A stretch of 64,000 nt of DNA from SXVE01 sp036388895 (lineage in GTDB: Bacteria > Acidobacteriota > Blastocatellia > Pyrinomonadales > Pyrinomonadaceae): NCBI GenBank assembly GCA_036388895.1, contig DASVQY010000063.1, forward strand, positions 1 to 64,000. Direction: 5' to 3'. Made by a program: the position numbers and the translations under genes. Positions 1-8,520 of this stretch are shown here, one piece after another (position 1 is the stretch's first letter; every line of letters starts with the position of its first letter). The notes below the pieces were generated by a model. The model saw only the letters and a program-made list of their open reading frames with translations, had not been told where the DNA came from and made no database searches.

Positions 1-445
1 CCGCCGGAGTTATATCGAGAATTTCAAACGGCGGACCGTGTGTGACGAGAATATCGGTGTCATGCGGAATCATTTTCCATTTTTCCGCTATCTCGCTTCC
101 CCGATTCAAATTAAAAGCCCAATCGTAAAAACGCGGCTGCCAGGGACTTCCGTAAATCTTCAAATTATTAATTCGACACGGAGAATCCTGTAAATATTTG
201 ATTTTGTAATCGGCGGTTAAAAGTCTCGCCAAATGATTGTCGGTTTGATAAAGCCAATCGTGATTTCCGGCAACGAATATTTTATTTTTATGCGGGAGCG
301 AGTAAAACCAGGAAAGAAACATCTCGATTTCGTACTGAGTTCCCCGAACGGTCGCGTCGCCCGCGTGTATCAAAATATCGCCGTCGGGAACCGCGATATT
401 TTCATTAAAATTATGCGTGTCTGAAAGACAAACAATTCTGGTCAT
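1..445 (-). CDS. metallophosphoesterase, C-terminus cut by window edge
   Basis: Reading the minus strand from an ATG at 445 gives an uninterrupted frame to the edge of the window, 148 codons. It starts MTRIVCLSDTHN and carries the calcineurin-type phosphoesterase motifs in the right order: DTH near residue 9, GDAT near 30, GNHD near 62, and THGPP near 138. These Asp, Asn and His residues bind the dinuclear metal centre, so a phosphodiesterase or phosphatase activity is expected. The substrate cannot be told from sequence. The protein resembles short cytosolic metallophosphatases (often about 200 residues), so some 50 residues are probably missing beyond base 1. No signal peptide is visible. 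Confidence 0.85.
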   Translation of the reverse strand, partial: MTRIVCLSDTHNFNENIAVPDGDILIHAGDATVRGTQYEIEMFLSWFYSLPHKNKIFVAGNHDWLYQTDNHLARLLTADYKIKYLQDSPCRINNLKIYGSPWQPRFYDWAFNLNRGSEIAEKWKMIPHDTDILVTHGPPFEILDITPA

Positions 446-538
446 TGCGGATATTCATTAAAATTGTCAGATTCGCACGCGAAATAGCGATTACCCGGAA
501 ATTATTTGTTAAGCGAAATTCAAAGCAAACATTGCAAA

Positions 539-1675
539 TTATTTCGTGGCGTAAATTCTGTTGATGAAATTTCCGTTTAAGAATTCTTCAGGCTCGATAT
601 TGCTCTGTAAAACAACGCCCTTGTGTTTGCCTGAAAGCAGCATCATCGCCGCTTCGCAAAGCGGAACGGCGGTTGTCGTTTGTATTGCGCGCAGATGATT
701 TCCGTTGATATTAATCGGCTCGACAAAAAACGCTTTTTCAATCAATCGGCGCACGTTTTGCGCGTCGAAACCTTCAACCGAAGCGTGAGCTAAAACAAAA
801 TCGTCTTCGACGGAAGGAATTTCCTGCAAAAATTTGTCTAAAAGAACCGACGGCAAATTCCCGTCGTTCGGAAACTGGCGGATAACGCCGTCCACCCAGT
901 TGTAATGACCGACGTGTCGAAGTGTTTTATAATCGAGACGCTTTGATTTTCCGGCAAAAAATTCGGGCAAATCCGCCGCTCCGCCGCTCGTTAAATCCGC
1001 TTCGTAAGTTCTGCCGCCGATGACTATTGTTTCTCTGTCAGAAAGCGCGGGCAGCTCCGTAATTTTGTAATCGCGAATAACTCTCGAAGGCTTGACGTAT
1101 TCAGTCGCCACGCCAATCGGCGACCACGTAAAACCGTAAAAGTGCGGCTGATGAGCGTGTGCGGTCAAAGCGCCGACTTTCATTCCGATTTTCTCGATTT
1201 GTTCGTTTTCAAATTGCGCGACGAATTTCCGGTAAAGCGACATCGCCAGTACGTTTATAAAGCCCGGAGCAAGACCGGTTTGCAGCACGAATCCGGTTTC
1301 CGCGTTTTTGGCGAGATTGATAATTTCACCGGTTTCGGCGACGTATTCGGTAAGATTCGCGTAATGCATTTTGAAATCACACGCGAAACGAGCCATTCGC
1401 GGAGCCTGCGCGCCCGGCGAACAATCGAGCAAAACGTCGCAGTTCTCAAAAGCGGTTTTCATGGCTTCGTTGCAGCCTTCTTTCGCCATCAAAACCGTCT
1501 CGACTTTTGAAGACTTTTGCGAGTTTCGGGTGACAAAATCCTTCGCCTTTCGCAGATTTTCCTCGTTGACATCGCCGAGGCATATTTCAGTTTCAAACTC
1601 AGCCCACTCGCGCAAAAGCAATGCGGCGGCTTCTCCGATTCCGCCCGAACCGGCTACAAAAATCTTTTTTGTCAT
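539..1675 (-). CDS. saccharopine dehydrogenase-like NAD(P)-dependent reductase
   Basis: 378 residues. The N-terminus MTKKIFVAGSGGIGEAA is a Rossmann fold with a GxGGxG dinucleotide-binding loop, followed by an acidic residue (CLGDVNEENL) at the end of the second strand. The C-terminal half, with HAHQPHFYGFTWSPIG, matches the Saccharop_dh_C type of domain. Members reduce or oxidise lysine-pathway intermediates, but many bacterial ones have unknown substrates, so no gene symbol is given. It ends 14 bases before the next upstream small gene begins on the same strand and may be co-transcribed with it. No membrane segments are seen, so it is probably cytosolic. Confidence 0.8.
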   Translation of the reverse strand: MTKKIFVAGSGGIGEAAALLLREWAEFETEICLGDVNEENLRKAKDFVTRNSQKSSKVETVLMAKEGCNEAMKTAFENCDVLLDCSPGAQAPRMARFACDFKMHYANLTEYVAETGEIINLAKNAETGFVLQTGLAPGFINVLAMSLYRKFVAQFENEQIEKIGMKVGALTAHAHQPHFYGFTWSPIGVATEYVKPSRVIRDYKITELPALSDRETIVIGGRTYEADLTSGGAADLPEFFAGKSKRLDYKTLRHVGHYNWVDGVIRQFPNDGNLPSVLLDKFLQEIPSVEDDFVLAHASVEGFDAQNVRRLIEKAFFVEPININGNHLRAIQTTTAVPLCEAAMMLLSGKHKGVVLQSNIEPEEFLNGNFINRIYATK

Positions 1676-1692
1676 TTGTGTTTTTTTTTGAT

Positions 1693-1950
1693 TTAGGATT
1701 GATTGGGACTTTCCAAATTCGTTTCGTTTGATTCTTCGTTTTCTTCGATTGCGGTCAAAACGCGATTGCTTTCCTGGTGCAAAGAACCGGTTTCGACGTT
1801 AAATTCACCTTCGGCGCGGGTCACCGGATCGCCCGTCAAAATGCCGCCGATAGTTTCGATACCGCCGATCAACATCTGCCCGACCGATTCGAGGTTTTCC
1901 GTCGTATGATCAATCTCAGTTTCTTCCGTTGAGTTATTTTTCTCCGTCAT
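1693..1950 (-). CDS. small acidic hypothetical protein
   Basis: 85 residues, very rich in Glu, Asn and Thr, with a central GGIETIGGILTGDPVTRAEG stretch. The ends look disordered. I do not recognise a family with confidence. The central glycine-rich part followed by a charged 'RAEGEFNVETG' stretch recalls CsbD-like stress proteins only loosely. It lies directly upstream of the saccharopine dehydrogenase-like gene with a 17-bp gap and the same strand, so a two-gene operon is likely. The start is ATG at 1950 with only a weak upstream purine tract. Confidence 0.55.
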   Translation of the reverse strand: MTEKNNSTEETEIDHTTENLESVGQMLIGGIETIGGILTGDPVTRAEGEFNVETGSLHQESNRVLTAIEENEESNETNLESPNQS

Positions 1951-2017
1951 ATCCCAATCTTACAACGAAAAAGCCGGTTTTGCGAAATCGCTGAAATTAG
2001 CCGCCCGAACTATGCTT

Positions 2018-2662
2018 TCAAACGGTTTCGGAAATATTCTTCTTTTCGTAAATCATCGTCAGTAGCCGCGGAACACTTGTTTTACCGGCATCGTCAAACC
2101 ATTCCTTCAGCTCGACGCATTCAAAATTATTTTTTCTTCCCGCCTCGAAAAATTCCGAAATATTATGAATGAAACATTCGAGTTCAAAAACTCCGGAACC
2201 GTTATCGAATTTTGCTTTGCTTCCCATGTATTGCTTGAACGGATGAAGCTCGCCGATGTAAAAAAGACCGTTTTCTCTTAAAACCTTGTTCGCTTCTCCG
2301 AAAACGAAATCAATATTTTCAATGTGTTCCAGCGCGAGCGAGCACACGATTAAATCAAACGATTTTTCCGCAAAATCCCACTTCTCGCGCAGATCGAGAT
2401 GCTTGAATTCAACATTTTCAGCCGTTATTTTTTCCTTCGCTTTCGCCAGCATTTTCGCCGAGAAATCCGCGCCGACGAGATGATTCGCTCTGGAAATCAG
2501 CCACTCGGTGTTTTTACCCGTTCCGCAGCCGATTTCCAAAATGTCAAGATTTTCAATAAAAGAAAGACTCGCGCGCAAAGCCTTTGCTTCGATGTCGCGC
2601 GTTTTATTTTGCATCGAATCGTATGTCGCCGACCAGGTGTTATACGCTTGCTGATTATTCAT
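2018..2662 (-). CDS. class I SAM-dependent methyltransferase
   Basis: 214 residues. Motif I is LEIGCGTGKNTEWL near residue 40, followed by the acidic ribose-binding residue in VGADFSAKML, a motif II/III region (FDLIVCSLALEHI) and the post-motif helix. This is the Methyltransf_11/25 arrangement used for small-molecule methylation. The acceptor cannot be predicted. An AGGAAA ribosome-binding site lies just upstream of the ATG at 2662. The gene is single, flanked by about 65 bp on both sides, and probably cytosolic. Confidence 0.85.
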   Translation of the reverse strand: MNNQQAYNTWSATYDSMQNKTRDIEAKALRASLSFIENLDILEIGCGTGKNTEWLISRANHLVGADFSAKMLAKAKEKITAENVEFKHLDLREKWDFAEKSFDLIVCSLALEHIENIDFVFGEANKVLRENGLFYIGELHPFKQYMGSKAKFDNGSGVFELECFIHNISEFFEAGRKNNFECVELKEWFDDAGKTSVPRLLTMIYEKKNISETV

Positions 2663-2732
2663 TGAAATTTTCCTAAATCCGATTTTTACTTGTCTTCACC
2701 AAACTTTTAACAAAAACATTCTATTCTAAAAA

Positions 2733-3110
2733 TTATTTTGCCAGCAACAATGGTTCATATCGGCTTCGATAGGAAAAAGCGAGAAACAGAATTCCAAGAA
2801 AAAGCGAAACGGCTATCGGTAAACCTTCAGGCATCAATAAAGCATTTACAAACAAAATGTTTAGCACAATCGGAAAAATTAAAACAACTGCCAGCGGAAC
2901 GAATCTGCCGGAAACAAAAGCCAGTCCGCATAAAAATTCAAAGATTTTTACGATTGGCATAATATACCCGGAAGCCACAAGCCCGTCAGTAAAAATTTTG
3001 GCATCGCCCGTTAATTCCGGCTGCGGCACGAGATTTAGAAAGTAAGTTATTGATGCAAACAAAAACAATAAGCCGACAAGAACGCGAACGATAATTACTG
3101 CAATTTTCAT
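2733..3110 (-). CDS. DoxX-like small membrane protein
   Basis: 125 residues with four predicted membrane segments (residues about 3-22, 48-66, 70-90, 100-115). The pattern, including the 'KIFEFLCGLAFVSGRFVPLAVVL' core, is that of the DoxX/DUF4267-like four-helix family. Its biochemical role is uncertain; homologues are linked to redox stress or quinone-dependent processes. A good GAGGAAA site precedes the ATG at 3110. It lies downstream of two VOC genes on the same strand, but a strong terminator hairpin at 3160-3215 separates them, so it may have its own promoter. Confidence 0.75.
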   Translation of the reverse strand: MKIAVIIVRVLVGLLFLFASITYFLNLVPQPELTGDAKIFTDGLVASGYIMPIVKIFEFLCGLAFVSGRFVPLAVVLIFPIVLNILFVNALLMPEGLPIAVSLFLGILFLAFSYRSRYEPLLLAK

Positions 3111-3159
3111 AATTTTCCTCTTTTTTTGTGAATTCGTAAATGTGTGTAGTGAAAGTTAA

Positions 3160-3215
3160 AAATTCCCGGTCAGCTAACGAATAACAAAATTTGAGAACTT
3201 GCCGACCGGGAATTT
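3160..3215 (-). terminator. rho-independent terminator after the VOC gene pair
   Basis: Twelve-base arms AAATTCCCGGTC (3160-3171) and GACCGGGAATTT (3204-3215) pair around a 32-nt loop. On the minus strand the stem is followed by a T-rich tract. It sits just after the stop codon of the gene at 3226-3642. Confidence 0.65.
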
Positions 3216-3225
3216 CATCAAGCAG

Positions 3226-3642
3226 TTATGAAATGCATTGTAAACGGCTTTCGTCCATATAAACCATATTCCAGCGATGTCCGTCTAAATCAACGAAACC
3301 GAAACTGTACATCCAGTTTTGAAATTCCGCCGGTGGGCTGAAAATAGTTCCGCCCGCTTCAAAAACTTTTCTCGCTGTTTCTTCAATTTCTTCGCGGCTT
3401 TCTCCGTCAAAGGAAATTAAAACTTCCGAACCGCTTTTCGTATTTGAAACCTCGTTTTTCGTAAAACCTTTGAATGTTTCTTCCGCAAAAAACAGCACAG
3501 TAATGCCTTTTTCTCCGACACTAAAACAAGCCATTTCGCTGTCGGTATGCTTTTCGTTTAATTTGAAGCCGATTTGGTTAAAAAATTCTTTCGTTTTTTC
3601 GACATCGCCGACCGGAAGGTTGAGCCATAACTCTTTTGTCAT
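3226..3642 (-). CDS. VOC family protein (glyoxalase/bleomycin-resistance fold)
   Basis: 138 residues starting MTKELWLNLPVGDVEKTKEF, the first beta-alpha-beta unit of the vicinal oxygen chelate fold; the second half ends with FGFVDLDGHRWNMVYMD, the typical 'DPDGH..' metal-site region. Members bind divalent metal and act on, or sequester, small molecules. The residue that would normally be an early metal ligand is not obvious, so catalysis is uncertain. A clean AAGGAG site precedes the start. Just 24 bp separate it from the other VOC gene, suggesting one transcript, which is divergent from the GlxA-type regulator at 4247. Confidence 0.8.
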   Translation of the reverse strand: MTKELWLNLPVGDVEKTKEFFNQIGFKLNEKHTDSEMACFSVGEKGITVLFFAEETFKGFTKNEVSNTKSGSEVLISFDGESREEIEETARKVFEAGGTIFSPPAEFQNWMYSFGFVDLDGHRWNMVYMDESRLQCIS

Positions 3643-3666
3643 TTTTTCTCCTTATTTTGTGCTGAT

Positions 3667-4110
3667 TTATTTTTGGTTTTCACTGAAAGAAAGCATCCAT
3701 CTAACGCCGAATTCATCAACGCACATCCCGAAATAATCTCCCCAGAATGCGTCGGCGGGCGGCATAGCGTCACTGCCGTTTTCCGAAAGCCTATTAAAAA
3801 GCCTGTCGGTTTCTTCCCTGCTTTCGGTGCTCAGTGAAAGAGAAATATTATTGCCGATTGTAAAATTTTGGCTCATTGATTCAAGCACGTCCGTCGCCAT
3901 CAACATATTTCCGTTTCCGATTGGCAGCGCAATGTGCATAATTTTATCGAGCTCGTGTTCCGCCACTTTCATTTCTTCACAACCTTCCGAAGCGGGTATG
4001 TCTCTAAAACGCATTAAAGCAGTAAATTCGCCGCCGAAAACTGATTTGTAAAAATTGAAAGCCTCTTCGGTATTGCCTTTGAAGTTTAAGTATGGGTTGA
4101 TAGTCGTCAT
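3667..4110 (-). CDS. VOC family protein, PhnB-like
   Basis: 147 residues beginning MTTINPYLNFKGNTEEAFNFYKSVFGG and ending CVDEFGVRWMLSF. This is the signature of the PhnB/YjdN subgroup of the vicinal oxygen chelate superfamily ('NGNCEEAF.FY...FG', 'DKFGVxWMI'). Function in most members is unknown; they are often induced together with AraC-family regulators. An AAGGAG-like ribosome site is present. First gene of the VOC-VOC unit; transcription starts in the 136-bp divergent region shared with the regulator at 4247. Confidence 0.85.
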   Translation of the reverse strand: MTTINPYLNFKGNTEEAFNFYKSVFGGEFTALMRFRDIPASEGCEEMKVAEHELDKIMHIALPIGNGNMLMATDVLESMSQNFTIGNNISLSLSTESREETDRLFNRLSENGSDAMPPADAFWGDYFGMCVDEFGVRWMLSFSENQK

Positions 4111-4149
4111 ATTTTTTTCTCCTTTTTATTTTTGTTTCACAGATGAAAC

Positions 4150-4167
4150 GTGATACTATCCTATCAC
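4150..4167. promoter_or_regulatory. inverted repeat in divergent promoter region, candidate operator
   Basis: GTGATA and TATCAC are exact inverted copies separated by six bases. They lie in the 136-bp gap between the minus-strand VOC gene and the plus-strand GlxA-type regulator. The position is right for an operator of that regulator, but binding is not shown by sequence alone. Confidence 0.4.
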
Positions 4168-4246
4168 CGAAACTCGAATATTGAGCGGGGCAAATACGGC
4201 AAATATAAGGGTTGATTGCGACAATTTTTTACAGTAATTTTAAGCT

Positions 4247-5218
4247 ATGAAACACGTTTCCATTCTCGTTCCCGAATCGGCTGTGCTGGCGGCGATTGAC
4301 GATCCGCGCCACGTATTTTCAATGGTCAACAGCTTTTTTGTGCAGGCGGAAAAGCCGGAAATTTTCGATATAAAATTAGTCGGGCTGACCAAAGAAGTGA
4401 AGTTGCATAAAAGCTCGTTCACGGTTCACGCGGATTTGCTTTTGAACGATGTAGAAAAAACGGATTTGATTTTCGTTCCGGCTTTTGATGGCAAAATAGA
4501 AACGGCGCTTGAAACAAATAAAAAATTTATTCCTTGGATCGTCGAGCAGCACGCCAAAGGCGCGGAAATCGCAAGCCTTTGCGTTGGCGCATTTTTGCTG
4601 GCGAAAACCGGATTGTTAAACGGTAAGAAATGCTCGACGCACTGGCGCGCGGCGGACGAGTTCAGAAAAATGTTTCCCGAAGTTGAGCTTGTAACTGACA
4701 AGATTATTACCGAAGAACTGCGAATCTATACGAGCGGCGGCGCAACTTCATACTGGAATCTTCTATTGTATTTGGTCGAAAAATACACGAATCGCGAAAC
4801 GGCGATTCTCACTTCCAAAATCTTCGCCATAGACATCGAACGCCACAGCCAATCGCAATTTATTATGTTCAAAGGTCAAAGCGAACACACCGACGAAGAC
4901 GTGAAAAAGGCGCAGAAATTCATTGAAAACAATTTTCAGGGTCGTATTACCATTGATGAACTTTCAACGAAATTCGCTCTCAGCCGTCGCTCGCTTGAAC
5001 GGCGCTTCAAAAAAGCGACCAACAACACCGTCAGCGAATACATTCAACGGGTAAAAATAGAAGCCGCCAAAAAGAGCTTTGAAACAAGCCGCAAAAATAT
5101 AACGGAAGTGATGTTCGACGTTGGATATTCGGACACAAAGGCTTTCAGAGGAATTTTCAAAAAAATTACCGGGATGACGCCGTTTGATTATCGAAATAAA
5201 TACAACAAGGAAGTTTGA
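4247..5218 (+). CDS. GlxA-type AraC family transcriptional regulator
   Basis: 323 residues with two parts. Residues about 1-190 form a DJ-1/PfpI-like domain, including the nucleophile-elbow-like SLCVGAFLLAKTGLL segment with a cysteine. Residues about 215-320 are a double helix-turn-helix AraC domain (LSTKFALSRRSLERRFKKAT and the conserved FDVGYSDTKAFRGIFKKITG..P..YR). GlxA-like regulators sense small metabolites and activate adjacent genes. It is divergent from the VOC-VOC genes, which are likely targets. The start at 4247 gives the usual N-terminus of the family (MKHVSILVPE). Confidence 0.9.
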   Translation: MKHVSILVPESAVLAAIDDPRHVFSMVNSFFVQAEKPEIFDIKLVGLTKEVKLHKSSFTVHADLLLNDVEKTDLIFVPAFDGKIETALETNKKFIPWIVEQHAKGAEIASLCVGAFLLAKTGLLNGKKCSTHWRAADEFRKMFPEVELVTDKIITEELRIYTSGGATSYWNLLLYLVEKYTNRETAILTSKIFAIDIERHSQSQFIMFKGQSEHTDEDVKKAQKFIENNFQGRITIDELSTKFALSRRSLERRFKKATNNTVSEYIQRVKIEAAKKSFETSRKNITEVMFDVGYSDTKAFRGIFKKITGMTPFDYRNKYNKEV

Positions 5219-5279
5219 GCGGTAAAATATTGGTAAATCAATCCTAACCGAAACTTTTTAAATACTCATTTAAATCAAA

Positions 5280-5387
5280 TCAATTACCGCTTCCGAACAA
5301 TTTTTGCAAAAGATAAAGAAAGATCAGCGACAGCGAGACGCCCAATGAGAAAAACATAAATCTTCTGACTTTAGCTTTATCAAACAT
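5280..5387 (-). CDS. 35-residue single-span membrane peptide
   Basis: A short frame from ATG at 5387 to TGA at 5280. It has a basic N-terminus (MFDKAKVRRF) followed by one hydrophobic stretch (about residues 11-28) and a short tail ending FGSGN. An AGGTG motif is very close to the start. The basic head plus one span argues for a real small membrane protein, but length makes this uncertain. It lies alone in the gap between the GlxA-type gene and the membrane protein at 5530. Confidence 0.4.
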   Translation of the reverse strand: MFDKAKVRRFMFFSLGVSLSLIFLYLLQKLFGSGN

Positions 5388-5459
5388 ATGCACCTAACAT
5401 TAAAATACTTTACAATTTTTGGCAATCGCTTTTGATTTACCCAAATGCTTTCTGAATAA

Positions 5460-5511
5460 AATAAGAAATCGCCTTAAATCTGAAAGAAACAAATTTAGGC
5501 AATTTCTTATT
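5460..5511. terminator. bidirectional hairpin terminator
   Basis: AATAAGAAAT at 5460-5469 pairs with ATTTCTTATT at 5502-5511. An inner stem GCC(T)TAAAT / ATTTAGGC extends it with one bulged base. T-rich flanks are present on both strands. It most likely ends the minus-strand membrane protein gene whose stop is at 5530. Confidence 0.55.
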
Positions 5512-5529
5512 TTTATTTATTTGAATTGT

Positions 5530-6267
5530 TTAAGAAACGAGCCAATTCGTAAAATTATGCCAGATTGCCGTTTCGGCGAAAACAAGCCTGAACGGTACTC
5601 CGACGATATAAAGCATTATCGCGGCGGCAAAAACATAATTGAATTTTCCGTATTTTGTTTTAAGCCAGATTAAACAAACGATTGCCACCAGCGCAGGCGT
5701 TCCGAAGGCGAAAAATATCGTTAGATTTTCCGGCACTAGAGGGATTCTAAATAATGCCGCCGGCGCGAAATTTATCGCTGTCATCAGCATCAGAGTTTTA
5801 TGTTCTTGCGGGCGTTTGCGGTAATAAATTGCGCCGGCAAAAAAGATAACGAACAAAAGCATATCGCCGACCGGAAGAATGAAGAAACTGTGCGGGTCAA
5901 TGCCGGGAGGCGCCGATTGCCTGACGAGCTGAGCATCATAAGCCGTCAACAGCCCGACGACAACGACGAGCGCGGCAAGCGCGATGCCCGCCATTCCCAT
6001 TTTCATATGCAATTTGACGTTTTTGGAACGAATCAGCGCAATCTGAGCCGCGAAATAAATCACCCAAACCGACATCACGATGCCGTGCGCGTGAACGAGC
6101 GAATTGGCAAGCGGTTTTACGTCGAAAAATGCGCTGAAATAATAAGATTTAAAGTAACCGATCAAAACCAGCAACGGAAAAGCAACCGCCGACGCTAAAT
6201 ATAAATTCCTATCCGACAATCGCCGCCGAACATCAACATTCCGCAAAACTTCTGCATTTATCGCCAT
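5530..6267 (-). CDS. multi-pass membrane protein of unknown function
   Basis: 245 residues with about seven hydrophobic segments. Histidines occur within or near membrane helices (VHAHGIVMSVW, KLHMKMGMAG, PHSFFILPVG), a layout seen in small haem-binding or DUF2306-like integral membrane proteins, but I cannot assign a family firmly. A strong GGAGGT ribosome site lies upstream of the ATG at 6267. It stands alone, with a terminator hairpin 20 bp downstream of its stop. Confidence 0.7.
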   Translation of the reverse strand: MAINAEVLRNVDVRRRLSDRNLYLASAVAFPLLVLIGYFKSYYFSAFFDVKPLANSLVHAHGIVMSVWVIYFAAQIALIRSKNVKLHMKMGMAGIALAALVVVVGLLTAYDAQLVRQSAPPGIDPHSFFILPVGDMLLFVIFFAGAIYYRKRPQEHKTLMLMTAINFAPAALFRIPLVPENLTIFFAFGTPALVAIVCLIWLKTKYGKFNYVFAAAIMLYIVGVPFRLVFAETAIWHNFTNWLVS

Positions 6268-6556
6268 AAAATCAACCTCCGCCCTTTTACGCGCAAGATC
6301 GAAGCGACTTGTATCACAGAAATTTACTTTAAGAAATTAAAAACAGGTAGTAGATTTAGAGTTTAAATCATTGAATAGCCGGTTGAAGAATAAATTAGTG
6401 AAAATTTGAAAGCGGATTAACTCAGAAAGAAACGGATTTTTTATTTAACAAAACACATGTGGACATAGATAAACACAATCTTTAAGGTTTATTAGTCCTA
6501 AAAATCTTGTCTATCCCGTTTGAATGAAATCCGGGTTACACTGCGGCTTTTAATCT
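6268..6556. other. non-coding gap
   Basis: AT-rich spacer between the membrane protein gene and the acetyltransferase gene. The first part presumably carries the promoter of the minus-strand membrane protein. I see no open frame, repeat or hairpin of note. Confidence 0.5.
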
Positions 6557-7036
6557 TTACACCAATTGATTTAAAGCATTCCATTCGATTTTTACGCCTA
6601 AAATTCCCTTCTTTTCGATTCTATCGTTTTCGTGAACTCGAAAACCCAGCTTTTTATAAAATCCGAGCGGTGATTCATAAACTTCGCCATTCGATTTCTG
6701 GCTGTTGCTATTATCAATCACCCAACCGAAAAGCCGTCTTTCCGCCGCTTTCAATTTGTCAATCAATCTCGTGCCCCATCCCTGCCCGTGCATTTTCCCG
6801 TCAACAATAATCGAAAACCACCGCGCATTATCTCTATCAAAAATCAAAGCCCAGCCGATAATTTTCTCCGCCGAATCAATTAACAAAAAATGCTTCCCGT
6901 TGCCGCGCTCGCTCAGATAAGCCTCAAAACCGGAAACATTCGAAAAAGCTAGATTTTCAGGATATTCGTTGTTCCACAACTCCAAAATTCTGGCTTTTTG
7001 ATCGGCTGATAATTCTGTTTGTTCAACGATTCTCAT
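6557..7036 (-). CDS. GNAT family N-acetyltransferase
   Basis: 159 residues from ATG at 7036. The frame is open further upstream to 7402, but that extension encodes an unrelated nucleotidyltransferase remnant, so I chose the internal start MRIVEQTELS. The acetyl-CoA pyrophosphate loop lies in the HGQGWGTRLIDKLKAAE segment, equivalent to the RxxGxG/A motif (H replaces the R/Q), and FYKKLGFRVHEND is the usual C-terminal beta-strand pair. The acceptor substrate is unknown. The upstream read-through with the remnant may look like a fusion protein, but the sequences do not form one domain arrangement known to me. Confidence 0.75.
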   Translation of the reverse strand: MRIVEQTELSADQKARILELWNNEYPENLAFSNVSGFEAYLSERGNGKHFLLIDSAEKIIGWALIFDRDNARWFSIIVDGKMHGQGWGTRLIDKLKAAERRLFGWVIDNSNSQKSNGEVYESPLGFYKKLGFRVHENDRIEKKGILGVKIEWNALNQLV

Positions 7037-7059
7037 TTTGGTCGCTATGAAATTTAGGA

Positions 7060-7402
7060 TTATTCTTTGAAAAAATCTTCGGGCAAATGCTCGCCGTAAA
7101 TGCGATAGTAAAGCTGTTTTTTGAATTCTTTTTCTGACAAAACTTTCGGTAGCGAAGCAATAACGGCACGCATTCGTATCGAATTCATTTTCTTTAAGAA
7201 CAACACAGTCAATTTTCAAAATAGTTTGATTATTCAGCAGATTGAACACAGCAATAAATTTATCAACATTTTCGGGCAGAATATTAACAACAAAATCAAT
7301 ATCAACCGTCGCCCGCGGAACAGCGTAATGCACTAAAGCCATCGAATCCGTCACAATGCCTATTTTTGTCCAGACGCTCTGTAAAATTGCCCAGAACGTC
7401 AT
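7060..7402 (-). pseudogene. frameshifted nucleotidyltransferase remnant
   Basis: From ATG at 7402 the product reads as a DUF6036/AbiEii-like nucleotidyltransferase start: an HYAVPRATVDIDFVV segment contains the DxD metal-binding pair, and LKIDCVVLKENEFD gives a third acidic site. After about residue 80 the reading frame stops resembling a protein, while another minus-strand frame continues with a plausible, charged C-terminus (LSEKEFKKQLYYRIYGEHLP) ending at TAA 7060. A single frameshift between them is the simplest reading. The original frame then runs by chance into the acetyltransferase gene. At roughly 110 residues the gene would also be short for the family. Confidence 0.6.
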
Positions 7403-7463
7403 TTTGTTCTTGCTGTTCGATCACAATTACATTTATACGTAAAAGATAAAGATAAGAAAATTT

Positions 7464-8519
7464 CTAAATCTTTTCCAAATTAACCATTTTATTGTTGTAG
7501 TCTATTTTATAAAGAAGTTTGTGTTTCCCTGAATATTTGTGTGAAATCAAACTTCTGTCTTCAAACATCTTTTTACTTTCAAGGTCTGAAACAAACAATC
7601 CTTTTTTCTCGTTCAGGCTAATAAGACGCGAACTTTCCTTATCGTAGAATAATTCTCCGAAAACGTCGCCATCGCTTGTACTTCCAAAACCGTTAAACTC
7701 GATTTGATTGATAATTTTGTTTTCTACAATATCAACAAATAAAATTTCGTCTGGAAAATCTGTTTTGCCATATTCTTCTGTATTTCTACTAAATCCGATT
7801 GCTAAAGTATTTTCATCAATCCAGCATAAAGGTCTGTCCCAATCAAAACTATAACAATCATCTGCTAAATGAATATCTTTATGCGAAAGTTCAAAATTTT
7901 CCAGGAATTTATCAATCGAATACAAAGTTATTTGACCGTATGGATGCCAAATCCAACCGTTGCTTGTGAAATGTTTTTCATAGGGTGAAATTGATAAATA
8001 ACTATGAAAATAATCAAAGTAATTTGAATCGGTTTCGTAGTCAATACCCCTATCAGTCAATAATTCGTCCGTTTCCAAACAAGTTATATCCAATCTATTC
8101 CAGTCCGTTCCGTGTATCAAGAATGTAGCATTTCGCTGGGAATAAAATGCGATTGGAAATGTGCAATGCTCTACGAAATAATCACCACGTTTTAATTCTT
8201 TTTTGTATTTGGGATTATTAAGATCAAAAATCAAACCATTTTGTCCGTATTTTTGAACAACAGACACATAATTGTTGAAACTTTGAATTTGCAAAAATTC
8301 TCTTTTGGAGCTTATTAGTTCTGAATATTCAAAAAAAGCCTCAGAATATTTTAGTGGAAATTCTATATCACCTAATAATTTCGGTTCATTGGTTTCGCAA
8401 TCGAATAAATAAACATTTCCACTTTTACAAATAGAGACAAATTCTATGTTTTCGCGGTTAGTGAAATCTGCGAAAATAATTTCTTCTTCGTCAATTTGAA
8501 GTGAAATTTCTTTTGTCAT
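7464..8519 (-). CDS. hypothetical protein, probable beta-propeller
   Basis: 351 residues from ATG at 8519, one base after the metH stop codon. The frame stays open to 8618 inside metH, but MTKEISLQID at 8519 is a more natural start. Short repeats of strand-rich sequence with Trp/Phe-Asp endings (NVYLFDCETNEP, IWHPYGQITLYSIDK, ILFVDIVENKI) suggest a degenerate WD/PQQ-like propeller. No signal peptide, so cytosolic. Composition is more AT-rich than metH. No function can be assigned; tight spacing suggests it is the last gene of the cupin-metH transcript. Confidence 0.65.
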   Translation of the reverse strand: MTKEISLQIDEEEIIFADFTNRENIEFVSICKSGNVYLFDCETNEPKLLGDIEFPLKYSEAFFEYSELISSKREFLQIQSFNNYVSVVQKYGQNGLIFDLNNPKYKKELKRGDYFVEHCTFPIAFYSQRNATFLIHGTDWNRLDITCLETDELLTDRGIDYETDSNYFDYFHSYLSISPYEKHFTSNGWIWHPYGQITLYSIDKFLENFELSHKDIHLADDCYSFDWDRPLCWIDENTLAIGFSRNTEEYGKTDFPDEILFVDIVENKIINQIEFNGFGSTSDGDVFGELFYDKESSRLISLNEKKGLFVSDLESKKMFEDRSLISHKYSGKHKLLYKIDYNNKMVNLEKI

Positions 8520-8520
8520 T

